From UBA6115 sp050952935 (lineage in GTDB: Bacteria > Bacillota > Clostridia > Christensenellales > Aristaeellaceae): 19,904 nucleotides of DNA. The DNA is taken from contig JBMNLS010000004.1 in assembly GCA_050952935.1 (NCBI GenBank), positions 1-19,904 on the forward strand, in the 5' to 3' direction. A program made the position numbers and the translations under genes. Under the pieces are notes generated by a model. That model ran no database searches and was not told where the DNA came from. It saw only the letters and a program-made list of their open reading frames with translations. Shown here piece after piece: positions 8,389-15,599 of the stretch. Numbering within the stretch: position 1 is the first letter of the stretch; the number at the start of each line of letters is the position of its first letter.

Positions 8389-8416
8389 TTTCCGCTTCGC
8401 TGGCTTTAGATTAGAA

Positions 8417-9553
8417 TCAATTTTCCACTTGATTTTTTAAATCAAGCAAAACCTTGATATACTCGTCAGGCAGATCTGCATGGATATCGTGGGCAGATTT
8501 GAACCCTCCGATGTATTGGCTGTTTGGTATCAAATCAACAACTTTTTGCGCGTCAGTTTCGTCCATTGCTGCGAGCAAAACGCCGTTCTTATCATAATAA
8601 CCGGGCGCGGTCAATTCATTGGGGGCCACATGCATCACCATGGTGGGGGACTGGATGCTTTTCAATATTTCTTCCAGGTCAAATCCTTCAAACCAGGAAA
8701 AGTCATAAAACGTCACGCCAAACCTCAAATCATAATGGCTTGTTCCATCCTGCATGTTCGCGTTGATCGCATAGATGGAGTTTAGCCCCAGCTCCGGGGG
8801 ATAATACCATATTTTAGGGATTTGTCCGGGGTGTTTTTCTAAATGCTTCAAGGCAGGTTTTTTGATCAGCTTATCCCAGGCCCGGGGATCTTTGGCATTA
8901 AAAACTTCCTGCATATAGTCATTCTCTAAGGAGTATTCCATAAAAGTGCCGATCTCACTTTGATTCAGATAATCATACATATTCTTAAATCCCAGCCATG
9001 AAATGGTTTTTTCCGCTCTGCCGGGAAGGGTGGAAAAGAAAGGCCCATCTTCTAAAACGGTGGCGATGATGCACTCAGGCGCCTTAGCGGAAACATAAGC
9101 GGCAAGCAAGGCCCCGGAGGAGTGACCGGATATATATGCTCTTTCCTTCATGATGTTCTTGAGAAACCAAATGATATCATTTCCTATTATTGTGGCGTTA
9201 TACTTGCCGGGATTTTTCGATGATTTTCCATGACCATAGTAATCAAGGGCATAAACATGAAATTCTTTTGATAATCCCGGCAATACTTTCGCGTAGTCAT
9301 AGCAGCTTACCTGCTGGCCATGCAGCAAAAGAAGTTTTGGGCCGTTATTCGGGCCTTCCAAATAATAAATCTCTGACCCATCGTTTAATTGAGCCATCCC
9401 TTCCCGAAAGCCCAGCTTGCGTCCCGTTTTTTCTAAAAACTTCTCATTAGAATAATCATGATTCATGTTTCTGTATGCAAAAATGCCGACAGCGATGATG
9501 AGGGTGATAACAACGACTCCGGTTGCTATGATAATCTTCATTTTTTTAGCCAT
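8417..9553 (-). CDS. Membrane-anchored alpha/beta hydrolase
   Basis: Serine hydrolase of the alpha/beta fold; the substrate is unknown. The start chosen is ATG 9553, nine bases after AAGGAG (9563-9568), giving 378 aa. A GTG two codons upstream is possible but too close to the ribosome binding site. A hydrophobic N-terminus (residues about 6-26) is an uncleaved anchor or signal segment, so the enzyme probably faces outside the membrane. Seen are the oxyanion loop LLLHGQ, the nucleophile elbow GHSSG with Ser145, and a C-terminal His at 355 or 358 (SAHDIHAD). The sequence is visibly richer in A+T than the two genes upstream of it, suggesting separate acquisition. It is the last gene of the minus-strand unit, 42 bases after the oxidoreductase. 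Lipase, esterase and peptidase activity are all possible. Confidence 0.82.
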   Translation of the reverse strand: MAKKMKIIIATGVVVITLIIAVGIFAYRNMNHDYSNEKFLEKTGRKLGFREGMAQLNDGSEIYYLEGPNNGPKLLLLHGQQVSCYDYAKVLPGLSKEFHVYALDYYGHGKSSKNPGKYNATIIGNDIIWFLKNIMKERAYISGHSSGALLAAYVSAKAPECIIATVLEDGPFFSTLPGRAEKTISWLGFKNMYDYLNQSEIGTFMEYSLENDYMQEVFNAKDPRAWDKLIKKPALKHLEKHPGQIPKIWYYPPELGLNSIYAINANMQDGTSHYDLRFGVTFYDFSWFEGFDLEEILKSIQSPTMVMHVAPNELTAPGYYDKNGVLLAAMDETDAQKVVDLIPNSQYIGGFKSAHDIHADLPDEYIKVLLDLKNQVEN

Positions 9554-9595
9554 ATTCACCTTCTCCTTCTTAATCCATCAGCGAATGCTGACAAC

Positions 9596-10336
9596 TCAGG
9601 CCTTGTTTTTCCATGGGAAATGACCGTCCAGCCATCCTTTTTCCTGCCAGAATAGGTAATCGCTGGTGGCAGGCTGGCCTTTCTTTTGGAGCATCTTGTG
9701 GATACCCTGATGGCCAAAGGCCATGGAGCGGTACAGCAGCTTCGTGAATAATCCAGGGGAATCATCCTGCTGCTTTGCCAAAATTTTGCGGATCGTTCTC
9801 TCGATCTGCCGGTTCAGCTTTGTTTTCACCTTCTGGTCTACCAGGTCGTAATCCGTCATGCCCAAGCGCGCTTTTATGTGATATATTCGCCTGAAACCCC
9901 AGAAACGCAGGCTGTGCTTCAGGGGGATCAGGGTGCTGCGAAAGCCCGCCCCCACGGCTTGATTGATCACCAGGGCCTGCTTGCCCAGCATTTTGGGGCT
10001 GGGCTGATGCACAATCCAACGGCTGCCGAAGTGATCCAACAGCGCTTTCAGCTGTCCGGGAATGCTGAACACATAGGTGGGGGTGATGAACACCACCCAA
10101 TCGGCATCCTCCATGGCCTGCCAGATGGGCAGCGTAGCCTTTAGGTGCGGGCAGGCGCTCATGTCCTTAAAAAAACAGGCTTTACAGCCCAAGCAATAGG
10201 CGGGGCCATCCTTGGGGAGGATAAACTGGACGATCTGCGCCCCGGGTATCAGGCTGTTCAGCTGCGCTAGAAACGCTTCCCGGATATGCGCCGTGCAGCC
10301 GGGATTGGACACAGCCGTGATCAGGCAGATATTCAT
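9596..10336 (-). CDS. Flavodoxin-fold NAD(P)H-dependent oxidoreductase with Cys cluster
   Basis: A 246-aa protein of the NADPH-dependent FMN reductase/flavodoxin-like superfamily. The N-terminus (NICLITAVSNPG) is the phosphate-binding first strand and loop. Four cysteines, Cys48-x2-Cys51-x2-Cys54-x7-Cys62, resemble the compact cluster motif of iron-sulfur flavoproteins. VVFITPTYVFSIPGQLKALLDHFG is the usual flavin-contact region. The second of two adjacent ATG codons (10336) is five bases from GGAGG and is preferred. It lies 16 bases after the CPBP protease gene and 42 before the hydrolase, so it is likely in one transcript. Electron transfer to an unknown acceptor is inferred; whether a 4Fe-4S cluster is bound cannot be shown from sequence. 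Confidence 0.82.
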   Translation of the reverse strand: MNICLITAVSNPGCTAHIREAFLAQLNSLIPGAQIVQFILPKDGPAYCLGCKACFFKDMSACPHLKATLPIWQAMEDADWVVFITPTYVFSIPGQLKALLDHFGSRWIVHQPSPKMLGKQALVINQAVGAGFRSTLIPLKHSLRFWGFRRIYHIKARLGMTDYDLVDQKVKTKLNRQIERTIRKILAKQQDDSPGLFTKLLYRSMAFGHQGIHKMLQKKGQPATSDYLFWQEKGWLDGHFPWKNKA

Positions 10337-10352
10337 CATAACCTCCTCCTGC

Positions 10353-11246
10353 TTATGATTCCTCAGGCTTTGCTTTCATCACCTGATGCGCCCTCAAATA
10401 ACTCCCCACACAGACCGCTGCCAGCACCCAAAAGCCCCCATTGCCCAGGATGCGCTGCCATGGGCTTTGCGCATCGGGCAGCGCGGGCGGCAGGAAATGC
10501 GCAGCGTTGAAGGCCAACAGCACAAAGCCAGTCGTTCCCGTCAGGGCCAAACAAGCGATATATATATTGTGCGCCTTTTGAGATATCAGCTCTTTCAGGC
10601 GTTCCGGAATGATCACCATCATCAGGTTAAACAGAATATGATAAGCTGTGCACAGCAGCAGGCTGCCGCTGCCGGCATATACCCAGGCCCACAAAAAGCC
10701 GGTATAGAACATGCCCACAGTCACCGCGATCTGGCCGGTTTGCAGGTGGATCAAGGAAAACACCAGGGCGGACAACCAAAGAAAGAGCCCTGTCTGACTG
10801 CTGCCCAGCAACTCAGCCAGCAGCTTTCTGCTCATCACCTCCTCCAGCAAAGGCACCACTGTCAGCACCAGAAGTGCGTTTATGCCCTTGTTGTCATCAT
10901 TTTGCTGCTCCAATGCCTGCCGGCTGACCAGGCCCAACTTGATTTCAAGGGCGGAGAGCAATCCCATCAGCACAAGGGTGAAAAACTGCGCAGCAAACAC
11001 CACGATATAGTCCGCTGCCCCAAAGTCCTGTGGAGAAACCCGGAACACCGGCAGATCCTTGATGAACAGCAGCAGAAGCCCCAGACCGGGCAGATAAAGC
11101 AGGGCGGTGCTCAACAGCTGTTGTCTTTCTTTTGGCAGCTTATGCTTGGCAAGAAACGGTGAAACAATAAAGTGCGCGCATAGCCAATAAAAGCTGAACA
11201 TCGCACTCACACCGAGGGTATACCGGGTGATGGGTTCATGCCACAT
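10353..11246 (-). CDS. CPBP-family intramembrane metalloprotease (Abi/CAAX-like)
   Basis: Polytopic membrane protein of 297 aa. All three motifs of the CPBP (CaaX protease and bacteriocin-processing) family are present and in order: Glu135-Glu136-x3-Arg140 (EEVMSR), Phe163-x3-His167 (FSLIH) and His203-x3-Asn207 (HILFN). Around them are roughly eight hydrophobic segments. The family includes Rce1-type prenyl-protein proteases and bacterial proteins linked to bacteriocin self-immunity, but most members have no known substrate. The ATG at 11246 follows GGAGGGAAGGATT. The SPFH gene ends 92 bases upstream and the oxidoreductase starts 16 bases downstream. Lying next to an SPFH membrane scaffold suggests a role in membrane protein quality control, which is inference. 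Confidence 0.88.
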   Translation of the reverse strand: MWHEPITRYTLGVSAMFSFYWLCAHFIVSPFLAKHKLPKERQQLLSTALLYLPGLGLLLLFIKDLPVFRVSPQDFGAADYIVVFAAQFFTLVLMGLLSALEIKLGLVSRQALEQQNDDNKGINALLVLTVVPLLEEVMSRKLLAELLGSSQTGLFLWLSALVFSLIHLQTGQIAVTVGMFYTGFLWAWVYAGSGSLLLCTAYHILFNLMMVIIPERLKELISQKAHNIYIACLALTGTTGFVLLAFNAAHFLPPALPDAQSPWQRILGNGGFWVLAAVCVGSYLRAHQVMKAKPEES

Positions 11247-11338
11247 AATCCTTCCCTCCAGATGACAGATAGCGAAGTTTTAGGCTTTGCGAGTTTCCGG
11301 AAATGCGCAGAGGGATTTTTTGCCGCCAGATATTTTTC

Positions 11339-12358
11339 TTAATACGGGATGCCGCTGTTGACAACCGGCTGGGCGTCCCGATTGCCGCACAGTACCACCA
11401 AGAGGTTGGATACCATGGCGGCCTTGCGCTCCTCATCCAGGGTGACAACCTCGTTTTGAGCAAGCTTTTCCAGCGCCATTTCCACCATGCCCACCGCTCC
11501 GTCCACAATCAGCTTCCGAGCATCCACAATGGCGCTTGCCTGCTGGCGCTGCAGCATGACGGCGGCAATCTCCTGCGCGTAGGCCAGGTAGGTGATCCGC
11601 GCTTCCAGGATTTCAAGCCCGGCCTCATGCACCTTGCCCTGAATCTCATCCTTGATGCGCTGGGCCACCACCTCGCTGGAGCCGCGCAGGCTGCCTTCAT
11701 CCGGCTCGCCGTCGCCTGTGGTGTCCACATTGGGCGCCACATCGTAGGGGTAAATGCGCACAATATTGCGCAAAGCGCTGTCACACTGCAAGGAGAGGTA
11801 TTCCTTGTAATTGTCCACATTGAAAACCGCCTTGGCGGTATCCACTACCCGCCAGATGACCGCGATGCCGATTTCCACCGGGTTTCCCAGGCAGTCGTTT
11901 ACTTTTTGCTTGGCATTGTTCAATGTCATGGCTTTGAGGGAAACCCGTTTGCCCAGGGCTTCCACATCCACCTTGGCGCCATCGCTGGAGATGGTGATGC
12001 CCGGCTTTCCGGTCTGCACGTCACCACTTTGCCCAAGCTTGGTTTTAGCGGCGGGGTTCACAGCCACTGAAAAAGGATGGACGAAGTAAAAGCCCGCCTT
12101 CCGCAATGTGCCGGTGTATTTGCCGAACAAAGTCAGCACCAGCGCTTCGTTGGGCTTCAGCACTTTCAAGCCGAGGAAAGGGATGAAGCCGACGATCAGC
12201 CACAGGATGCCCAGCACCAAGGGCAGGGCGCCAACATTTTTTTCATTTTCCAGCAGGATGGCGCCCAGTATCACCAGCCCGATGGCCGCAAGATACAGCA
12301 CAATGGATAATAACAGGACAGGCATACCCGGTCTGGCTTTGAGCTGTTGTTCCTTCAT
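11339..12358 (-). CDS. SPFH (stomatin/prohibitin/flotillin) domain membrane protein
   Basis: A 339-aa membrane scaffold of the SPFH superfamily. Two hydrophobic segments (about residues 13-34 and 42-60) precede the SPFH domain, which starts at LKPNEALVLTLFGKYTGTLR and continues through GFYFVHPF and WRVVDTAKAVFNVDNY. The C-terminal part (VAQRIKDEIQGKVHEAGLEI, then AQEIAAVMLQRQQA) is the usual helical coiled region, and DAQPVVN is a common family ending. AAGGAGG lies eight bases before the ATG. It is first in the minus-strand unit and is divergent from mgtA across a 534-base gap. SPFH proteins form large oligomers and often associate with membrane proteases. The partner here might be the CPBP protein next door, but this is inferred only from position. 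Confidence 0.88.
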   Translation of the reverse strand: MKEQQLKARPGMPVLLLSIVLYLAAIGLVILGAILLENEKNVGALPLVLGILWLIVGFIPFLGLKVLKPNEALVLTLFGKYTGTLRKAGFYFVHPFSVAVNPAAKTKLGQSGDVQTGKPGITISSDGAKVDVEALGKRVSLKAMTLNNAKQKVNDCLGNPVEIGIAVIWRVVDTAKAVFNVDNYKEYLSLQCDSALRNIVRIYPYDVAPNVDTTGDGEPDEGSLRGSSEVVAQRIKDEIQGKVHEAGLEILEARITYLAYAQEIAAVMLQRQQASAIVDARKLIVDGAVGMVEMALEKLAQNEVVTLDEERKAAMVSNLLVVLCGNRDAQPVVNSGIPY

Positions 12359-12445
12359 AAGTCAGGCCTCCTTCATGCTTTAGTTAATAATAAGATAGTG
12401 GATTTATGTGATGCTTAAGTATAAGCGGTGTAAAATCCTGATAAA

Positions 12446-12474
12446 TTCATATTAATCGTTATTATTTATTGCAA
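12446..12474 (-). promoter_or_regulatory. Candidate promoter for the SPFH-CPBP unit
   Basis: Reading the minus strand, TTGCAA (12474-12469) and TATGAA (12451-12446) are 17 bases apart, each matching consensus at four of six positions. The site lies about 88 bases upstream of the SPFH start in A+T-rich sequence, where chance matches are common. Confidence 0.35.
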
Positions 12475-12503
12475 ACAAACTTTGAAAAGCAAACGCGATT
12501 TAT

Positions 12504-12532
12504 TTGACAAAACTGTTACATTCTGCTAACAT
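12504..12532 (+). promoter_or_regulatory. Sigma-A promoter of the M-box/mgtA transcript
   Basis: A perfect -35 TTGACA (12504-12509), a 17-base spacer and TAACAT (12527-12532). Transcription would begin near 12539, right at the start of the riboswitch aptamer, which supports both calls. Confidence 0.75.
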
Positions 12533-12538
12533 GTAGGC

Positions 12539-12680
12539 ACGGTAGGTGAGGCTACTGAAAAGATACGGGCTATTGCCGCAAAAATGTGGAGACACATTGA
12601 GTAGGCCAACAGTCCTGGCCGATGCAAGGTTAGGAATAGTATAGCAACATCGCTTTTCAGAGTTAAAGCTTGTACGTCAC
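12539..12680 (+). ncRNA. M-box (ykoK) magnesium riboswitch aptamer
   Basis: The leader carries the conserved M-box blocks in order: GGTAGGTGAGGCTACTG, GATACGGGCTATTGCCGCAA, GGCCAACAG and CAGAGTTAAAGC. The main closing helix is a perfect 8-bp pair, CTGAAAAG (12555-12562) with CTTTTCAG (12653-12660), in the position of the CUGUAUGG/CCAUACAG helix of the B. subtilis mgtE M-box. A further stem pairs CGATG (12620-12624) with CATCG (12648-12652). The outermost P1 helix could not be resolved confidently. The M-box folds on Mg2+ and switches off downstream transport genes. The terminator that follows and mgtA fit this exactly. Confidence 0.93.
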
Positions 12681-12687
12681 GCGAACG

Positions 12688-12713
12688 AACTCACCTTTGG
12701 TGAGTTTTATTTT
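12688..12713 (+). terminator. Riboswitch-controlled intrinsic terminator
   Basis: AACTCACC (12688-12695) and GGTGAGTT (12699-12706) form a perfect 8-bp stem with a TTT loop, followed by TTATTTT. It lies just after the M-box and 180 bases before mgtA, so it is the expression platform. Its left arm can also pair with the AGGTGAG of the aptamer (12544-12550). Confidence 0.88.
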
Positions 12714-12790
12714 GCGGATTTTGTCATCTTTGGCAATTGACGCAAGGAAGACAAGTATGCATCAACCCAAATAACAGAAAGGAGTCAAAA

Positions 12791-12868
12791 GTGAGTTCAT
12801 CTATCCCACGAAAACAAAACCACACAAATTTGAGCTGCCTTTCTATCTTGGAGGACCGCATCTCCTGA
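12791..12868 (+). CDS. Possible 25-codon leader peptide upstream of mgtA
   Basis: GTG at 12791 opens a 25-codon frame, MSSSIPRKQN-HTNLSCLSILEDRIS. It is preceded by AAAGGAG (12778-12784) with six-base spacing, as good a ribosome binding site as any in the window. It ends 24 bases before the mgtA ATG, beyond the riboswitch terminator. Its last codons lie in a hairpin pairing CTATC (12843-12847) and GGAG (12850-12853) with CTCC (12862-12865) and GATAG (12867-12871). A still shorter frame (ATG 12757, MHQPK, stop 12772) lies upstream behind AAGGA. Either could be a regulatory uORF, and either could be chance. Confidence 0.3.
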   Translation: MSSSIPRKQNHTNLSCLSILEDRIS

Positions 12869-12892
12869 TAGCTAAGGCGAAAGGAGGGTCCC

Positions 12893-15535
12893 ATGTTTTT
12901 CTTCAAAAAACAAAAACTAATTCAATCCGTAAACACTTTTGACAAAATCGAACGGCTTCGCCTGGCATCACAAGCGACAGTTGACGAAATTATCCAAAAG
13001 TATGAAACTAAGAAATCCGGCTTAAGTGCTCTAACTGTCAATCATCGCCAAGAAACTCACGGCAAAAACATCATCGCACAGGATAAGGGAAACACTCGGT
13101 TAAGCCGTTTTCGGCAGTCTTTGCTGAATCCCTTTAATATTATTCTGTTTGTTATTGCCATCGTTAATTATTTGACGGATGTGGTGTTTTCCCCCGATGC
13201 TGACTATGCGACAGTCATCATCATTCTGGTGATGATCTTGCTGTCCGCTGTTATTTCCTATGTGCAAAGCCGCAATTCTGACAAGGCTACGGAAAGTCTA
13301 AAAAGCATGGTTGCCAATACATGCACAGTCATAAGGGACGGACGAACCACAGAAATTGATATTGAAAAGGTGGTTGTTGGCGATATTTTGATGCTTTCTT
13401 CGGGCGACATGTTTCCGGCAGATGTTAGGCTGATTGAAACAAAAGATCTGTTTATTTCCCAATCCGCCCTTACTGGCGAATCTCAGCCAGTTGAACGCTT
13501 TTCCTCTCCAATGAAGGGAGAGGAAAAACAAAGCATAAGCGATTTAGACAATATCGGGCTTTTAGGTGCCGATGTGGTCAGCGGCAGCGCTTTGGCAGTT
13601 GTCATTGCTATTGGTGATGATACCTACTTTAGTTCTGTTGCACATTCCGTTTCGACAGGTAGCGTAAATACAAGTTATAGTCGCAGCGTTCGCTCCATCA
13701 GCAGACTTCTTCTGCAAATGTTGCTGATAGTGGTTCCCATGATTTTCCTAATCAATGGCATCCTCAAGCAGGATTGGCTGCAGGCTTTGCTTTTTACAGT
13801 TAGCATTGCCGTTGGCTTAACGCCCGAGCTTTTGCCTGTGATCATGACAACAACCTTGTCCAGAGGCGCAGTGAAAATGTCTAAGGAGAAGGTGATTGTT
13901 CGCAACTTGAGTGCCATGCAAAGCTTTGGTGAAATTGATGTCCTGTGCACCGACAAAACGGGCACCCTGACCGAAGATAAAATTATTGTGGAACGCTACA
14001 TGGATTTGCACGGAAACGATGATAAACGTGTTTTGCGGCATGCCTTTTTAAATTCCACCTTTCAAACCGGGCTTAAAAACCTGATTGATATTGCAATCAT
14101 CAACCGCGCGAAACTATACGGTCTTGACGGAATATTGGGAAATTATCAACGCAAGGATGAAATTCCCTTTGACTTCAACCGCCGCCGTATGAGTGTTGTA
14201 GTGCAGGATAAAATGGGCAAAAGACAGCTGGTGACCAAAGGCGCTGTGGAAGAAATGATCGGCGTGTGTTCCTTTGCAGAAATAGAGGGGGCAGTTATTC
14301 CTCTTGGCCAAAGAGAAAAAGAAATTGCCCTTAACACCTATCAAAAACACAATAAAGAAGGCTTGCGTATGATTGCCGTTGCCCAAAAAAACAATGTGCC
14401 GGATGAAAACAAGTTTTCCGTTGCTGATGAGAGTGATATGGTATTGATAGGCTTTATCGGTTTTTTGGATCCGCCCAAAAAGAGCGCTGCAGCCGCCATC
14501 AAAACTTTGCAGAACCACGGCGTGCGCACCATCGTATTAACCGGCGATAGCGAAGGGGTGGCCAAGAATGTTTGCGGCCAGGTCGGTATCGGTACAGAAA
14601 CTTCCTATGACGGTACAGATGTGGAAGCAATGAATGATAAGCAACTGCTTTTTGCCGTTGAAAAGGCCGATTTATTTAGCAAGCTTTCGCCTATCCAAAA
14701 GGAACGGGTTATCAAAGCCCTGCAAGCAAACGGCCATACTGTGGGGTATTTGGGAGACGGCATTAACGACACACCTGCTTTGCGCGCTGCGGATGTCGGT
14801 GTTTCTGTAGACACTGCTGTTGATATTGCTAAAGAAAGCGCTGATTTTGTACTGCTGGAAAAGGATTTAATGGTTTTGGAGCGGGGCATTGAAGTAGGCA
14901 GAGAAACTTTTGGCAACATGATGAAATATTTGTATATGGCTCTTAGCGGAAATCTGGGCAATATTATTTCTGTGGTGATTGCGAGCATCTTCCTGCCCTT
15001 CTTACCTATTTTGCCAGTGCAGCTATTGGCGCAAAATCTTTTAAACGATTTTGCCTTATTGGGCATGGCATTTGACCATGTGGATCCTGAATATATTCGC
15101 AAACCGAAGTCTTGGGATGTTCCCGGCATGAAGCGATTTATGATGATTTTCGGTTCGCTCAGCGCCGTGTTTGATGTGCTGCTGTTTGGTTTGCTCTACT
15201 TTGCCTTCGGCTTTCAGACTGTAGCAACGCAGGCTCGTTTTCAATCAGCTTGGTTTTTGTTTGGTACATTATCGCAAATTATGTCCAGCTATGCCATACG
15301 AACCAGCTATGTCCCATTTACCAAGAGCAAACCGGACAAAACTTTTATGTACTGCAATTTAGCGGTGGCTCTTTTGGCGCTTGTTTTGTGCCTTAGCCCT
15401 ATGGCAATTTGGTTGGATATGGCAATTGTTACACCGAAAGTTTTACCTGCTGTACTGCTGAATGTGTTTTTATATGTGTTTATGCTGGAGAGAGTTAAAA
15501 ACCATTATATAAAAAAACATGACCAATGGATTTAG
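12893..15535 (+). CDS. mgtA: Magnesium-transporting P-type ATPase (P3B, MgtA type)
   Basis: Imports Mg2+ across the plasma membrane at the cost of ATP. The 880-aa protein has the P-ATPase order: N-terminal cytoplasmic part, two membrane segments at about 80-135, actuator domain with TGES, membrane pair around residues 275-325 containing LTPELLPVIM, then the phosphorylation loop with Asp354 in DKTGTLT. Nucleotide and hinge motifs follow (KGAVEEM, LTGDSEG, Asp622 in GDGINDTPALR), and then six C-terminal membrane segments. SGNLGN and NLLNDFALLGMAFD are typical of MgtA/MgtB and distinguish it from Ca2+ pumps. AAAGGAGGG lies just before the ATG. The M-box riboswitch controls it. Gene and leader are visibly richer in A+T than most neighbours, suggesting transfer as one cassette. 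Nothing follows in the operon. Confidence 0.95.
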   Translation: MFFFKKQKLIQSVNTFDKIERLRLASQATVDEIIQKYETKKSGLSALTVNHRQETHGKNIIAQDKGNTRLSRFRQSLLNPFNIILFVIAIVNYLTDVVFSPDADYATVIIILVMILLSAVISYVQSRNSDKATESLKSMVANTCTVIRDGRTTEIDIEKVVVGDILMLSSGDMFPADVRLIETKDLFISQSALTGESQPVERFSSPMKGEEKQSISDLDNIGLLGADVVSGSALAVVIAIGDDTYFSSVAHSVSTGSVNTSYSRSVRSISRLLLQMLLIVVPMIFLINGILKQDWLQALLFTVSIAVGLTPELLPVIMTTTLSRGAVKMSKEKVIVRNLSAMQSFGEIDVLCTDKTGTLTEDKIIVERYMDLHGNDDKRVLRHAFLNSTFQTGLKNLIDIAIINRAKLYGLDGILGNYQRKDEIPFDFNRRRMSVVVQDKMGKRQLVTKGAVEEMIGVCSFAEIEGAVIPLGQREKEIALNTYQKHNKEGLRMIAVAQKNNVPDENKFSVADESDMVLIGFIGFLDPPKKSAAAAIKTLQNHGVRTIVLTGDSEGVAKNVCGQVGIGTETSYDGTDVEAMNDKQLLFAVEKADLFSKLSPIQKERVIKALQANGHTVGYLGDGINDTPALRAADVGVSVDTAVDIAKESADFVLLEKDLMVLERGIEVGRETFGNMMKYLYMALSGNLGNIISVVIASIFLPFLPILPVQLLAQNLLNDFALLGMAFDHVDPEYIRKPKSWDVPGMKRFMMIFGSLSAVFDVLLFGLLYFAFGFQTVATQARFQSAWFLFGTLSQIMSSYAIRTSYVPFTKSKPDKTFMYCNLAVALLALVLCLSPMAIWLDMAIVTPKVLPAVLLNVFLYVFMLERVKNHYIKKHDQWI

Positions 15536-15543
15536 CTAGTCTC

Positions 15544-15599
15544 ATTAGGCAACCGGGCAGTGTGAAATATCGGGCAGGGTTAAAAGCTGTGCGCCTAAT
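15544..15599. repeat. Small inverted repeat between convergent mgtA and hutI
   Basis: ATTAGGC (15544-15550) and GCCTAAT (15593-15599) are perfect inverted copies. The second arm covers the hutI stop codon. Between them CGGGCAG occurs twice in direct orientation (15554-15560 and 15571-15577). No T-run follows, so this is at best a weak 3'-end structure; 7-bp arms can arise by chance. Confidence 0.35.

Noticed and set aside
11247..11338. Palindrome TTTCCGGAAA (11294-11303) between the SPFH and CPBP genes as an operator or terminator
   Set aside because: Only a 10-bp self-complement with no loop or T-run, and no nearby promoter was seen; the 92-base gap otherwise shows nothing but the CPBP ribosome binding site.
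11303..12070. 255-aa plus-strand open frame over the SPFH gene
   Set aside because: Antisense shadow; the minus-strand protein has clear family motifs and a good ribosome binding site.
12724..12906. 60-codon minus-strand frame in the mgtA leader
   Set aside because: It needs a TTG start, has no ribosome binding site and is antisense to the leader.
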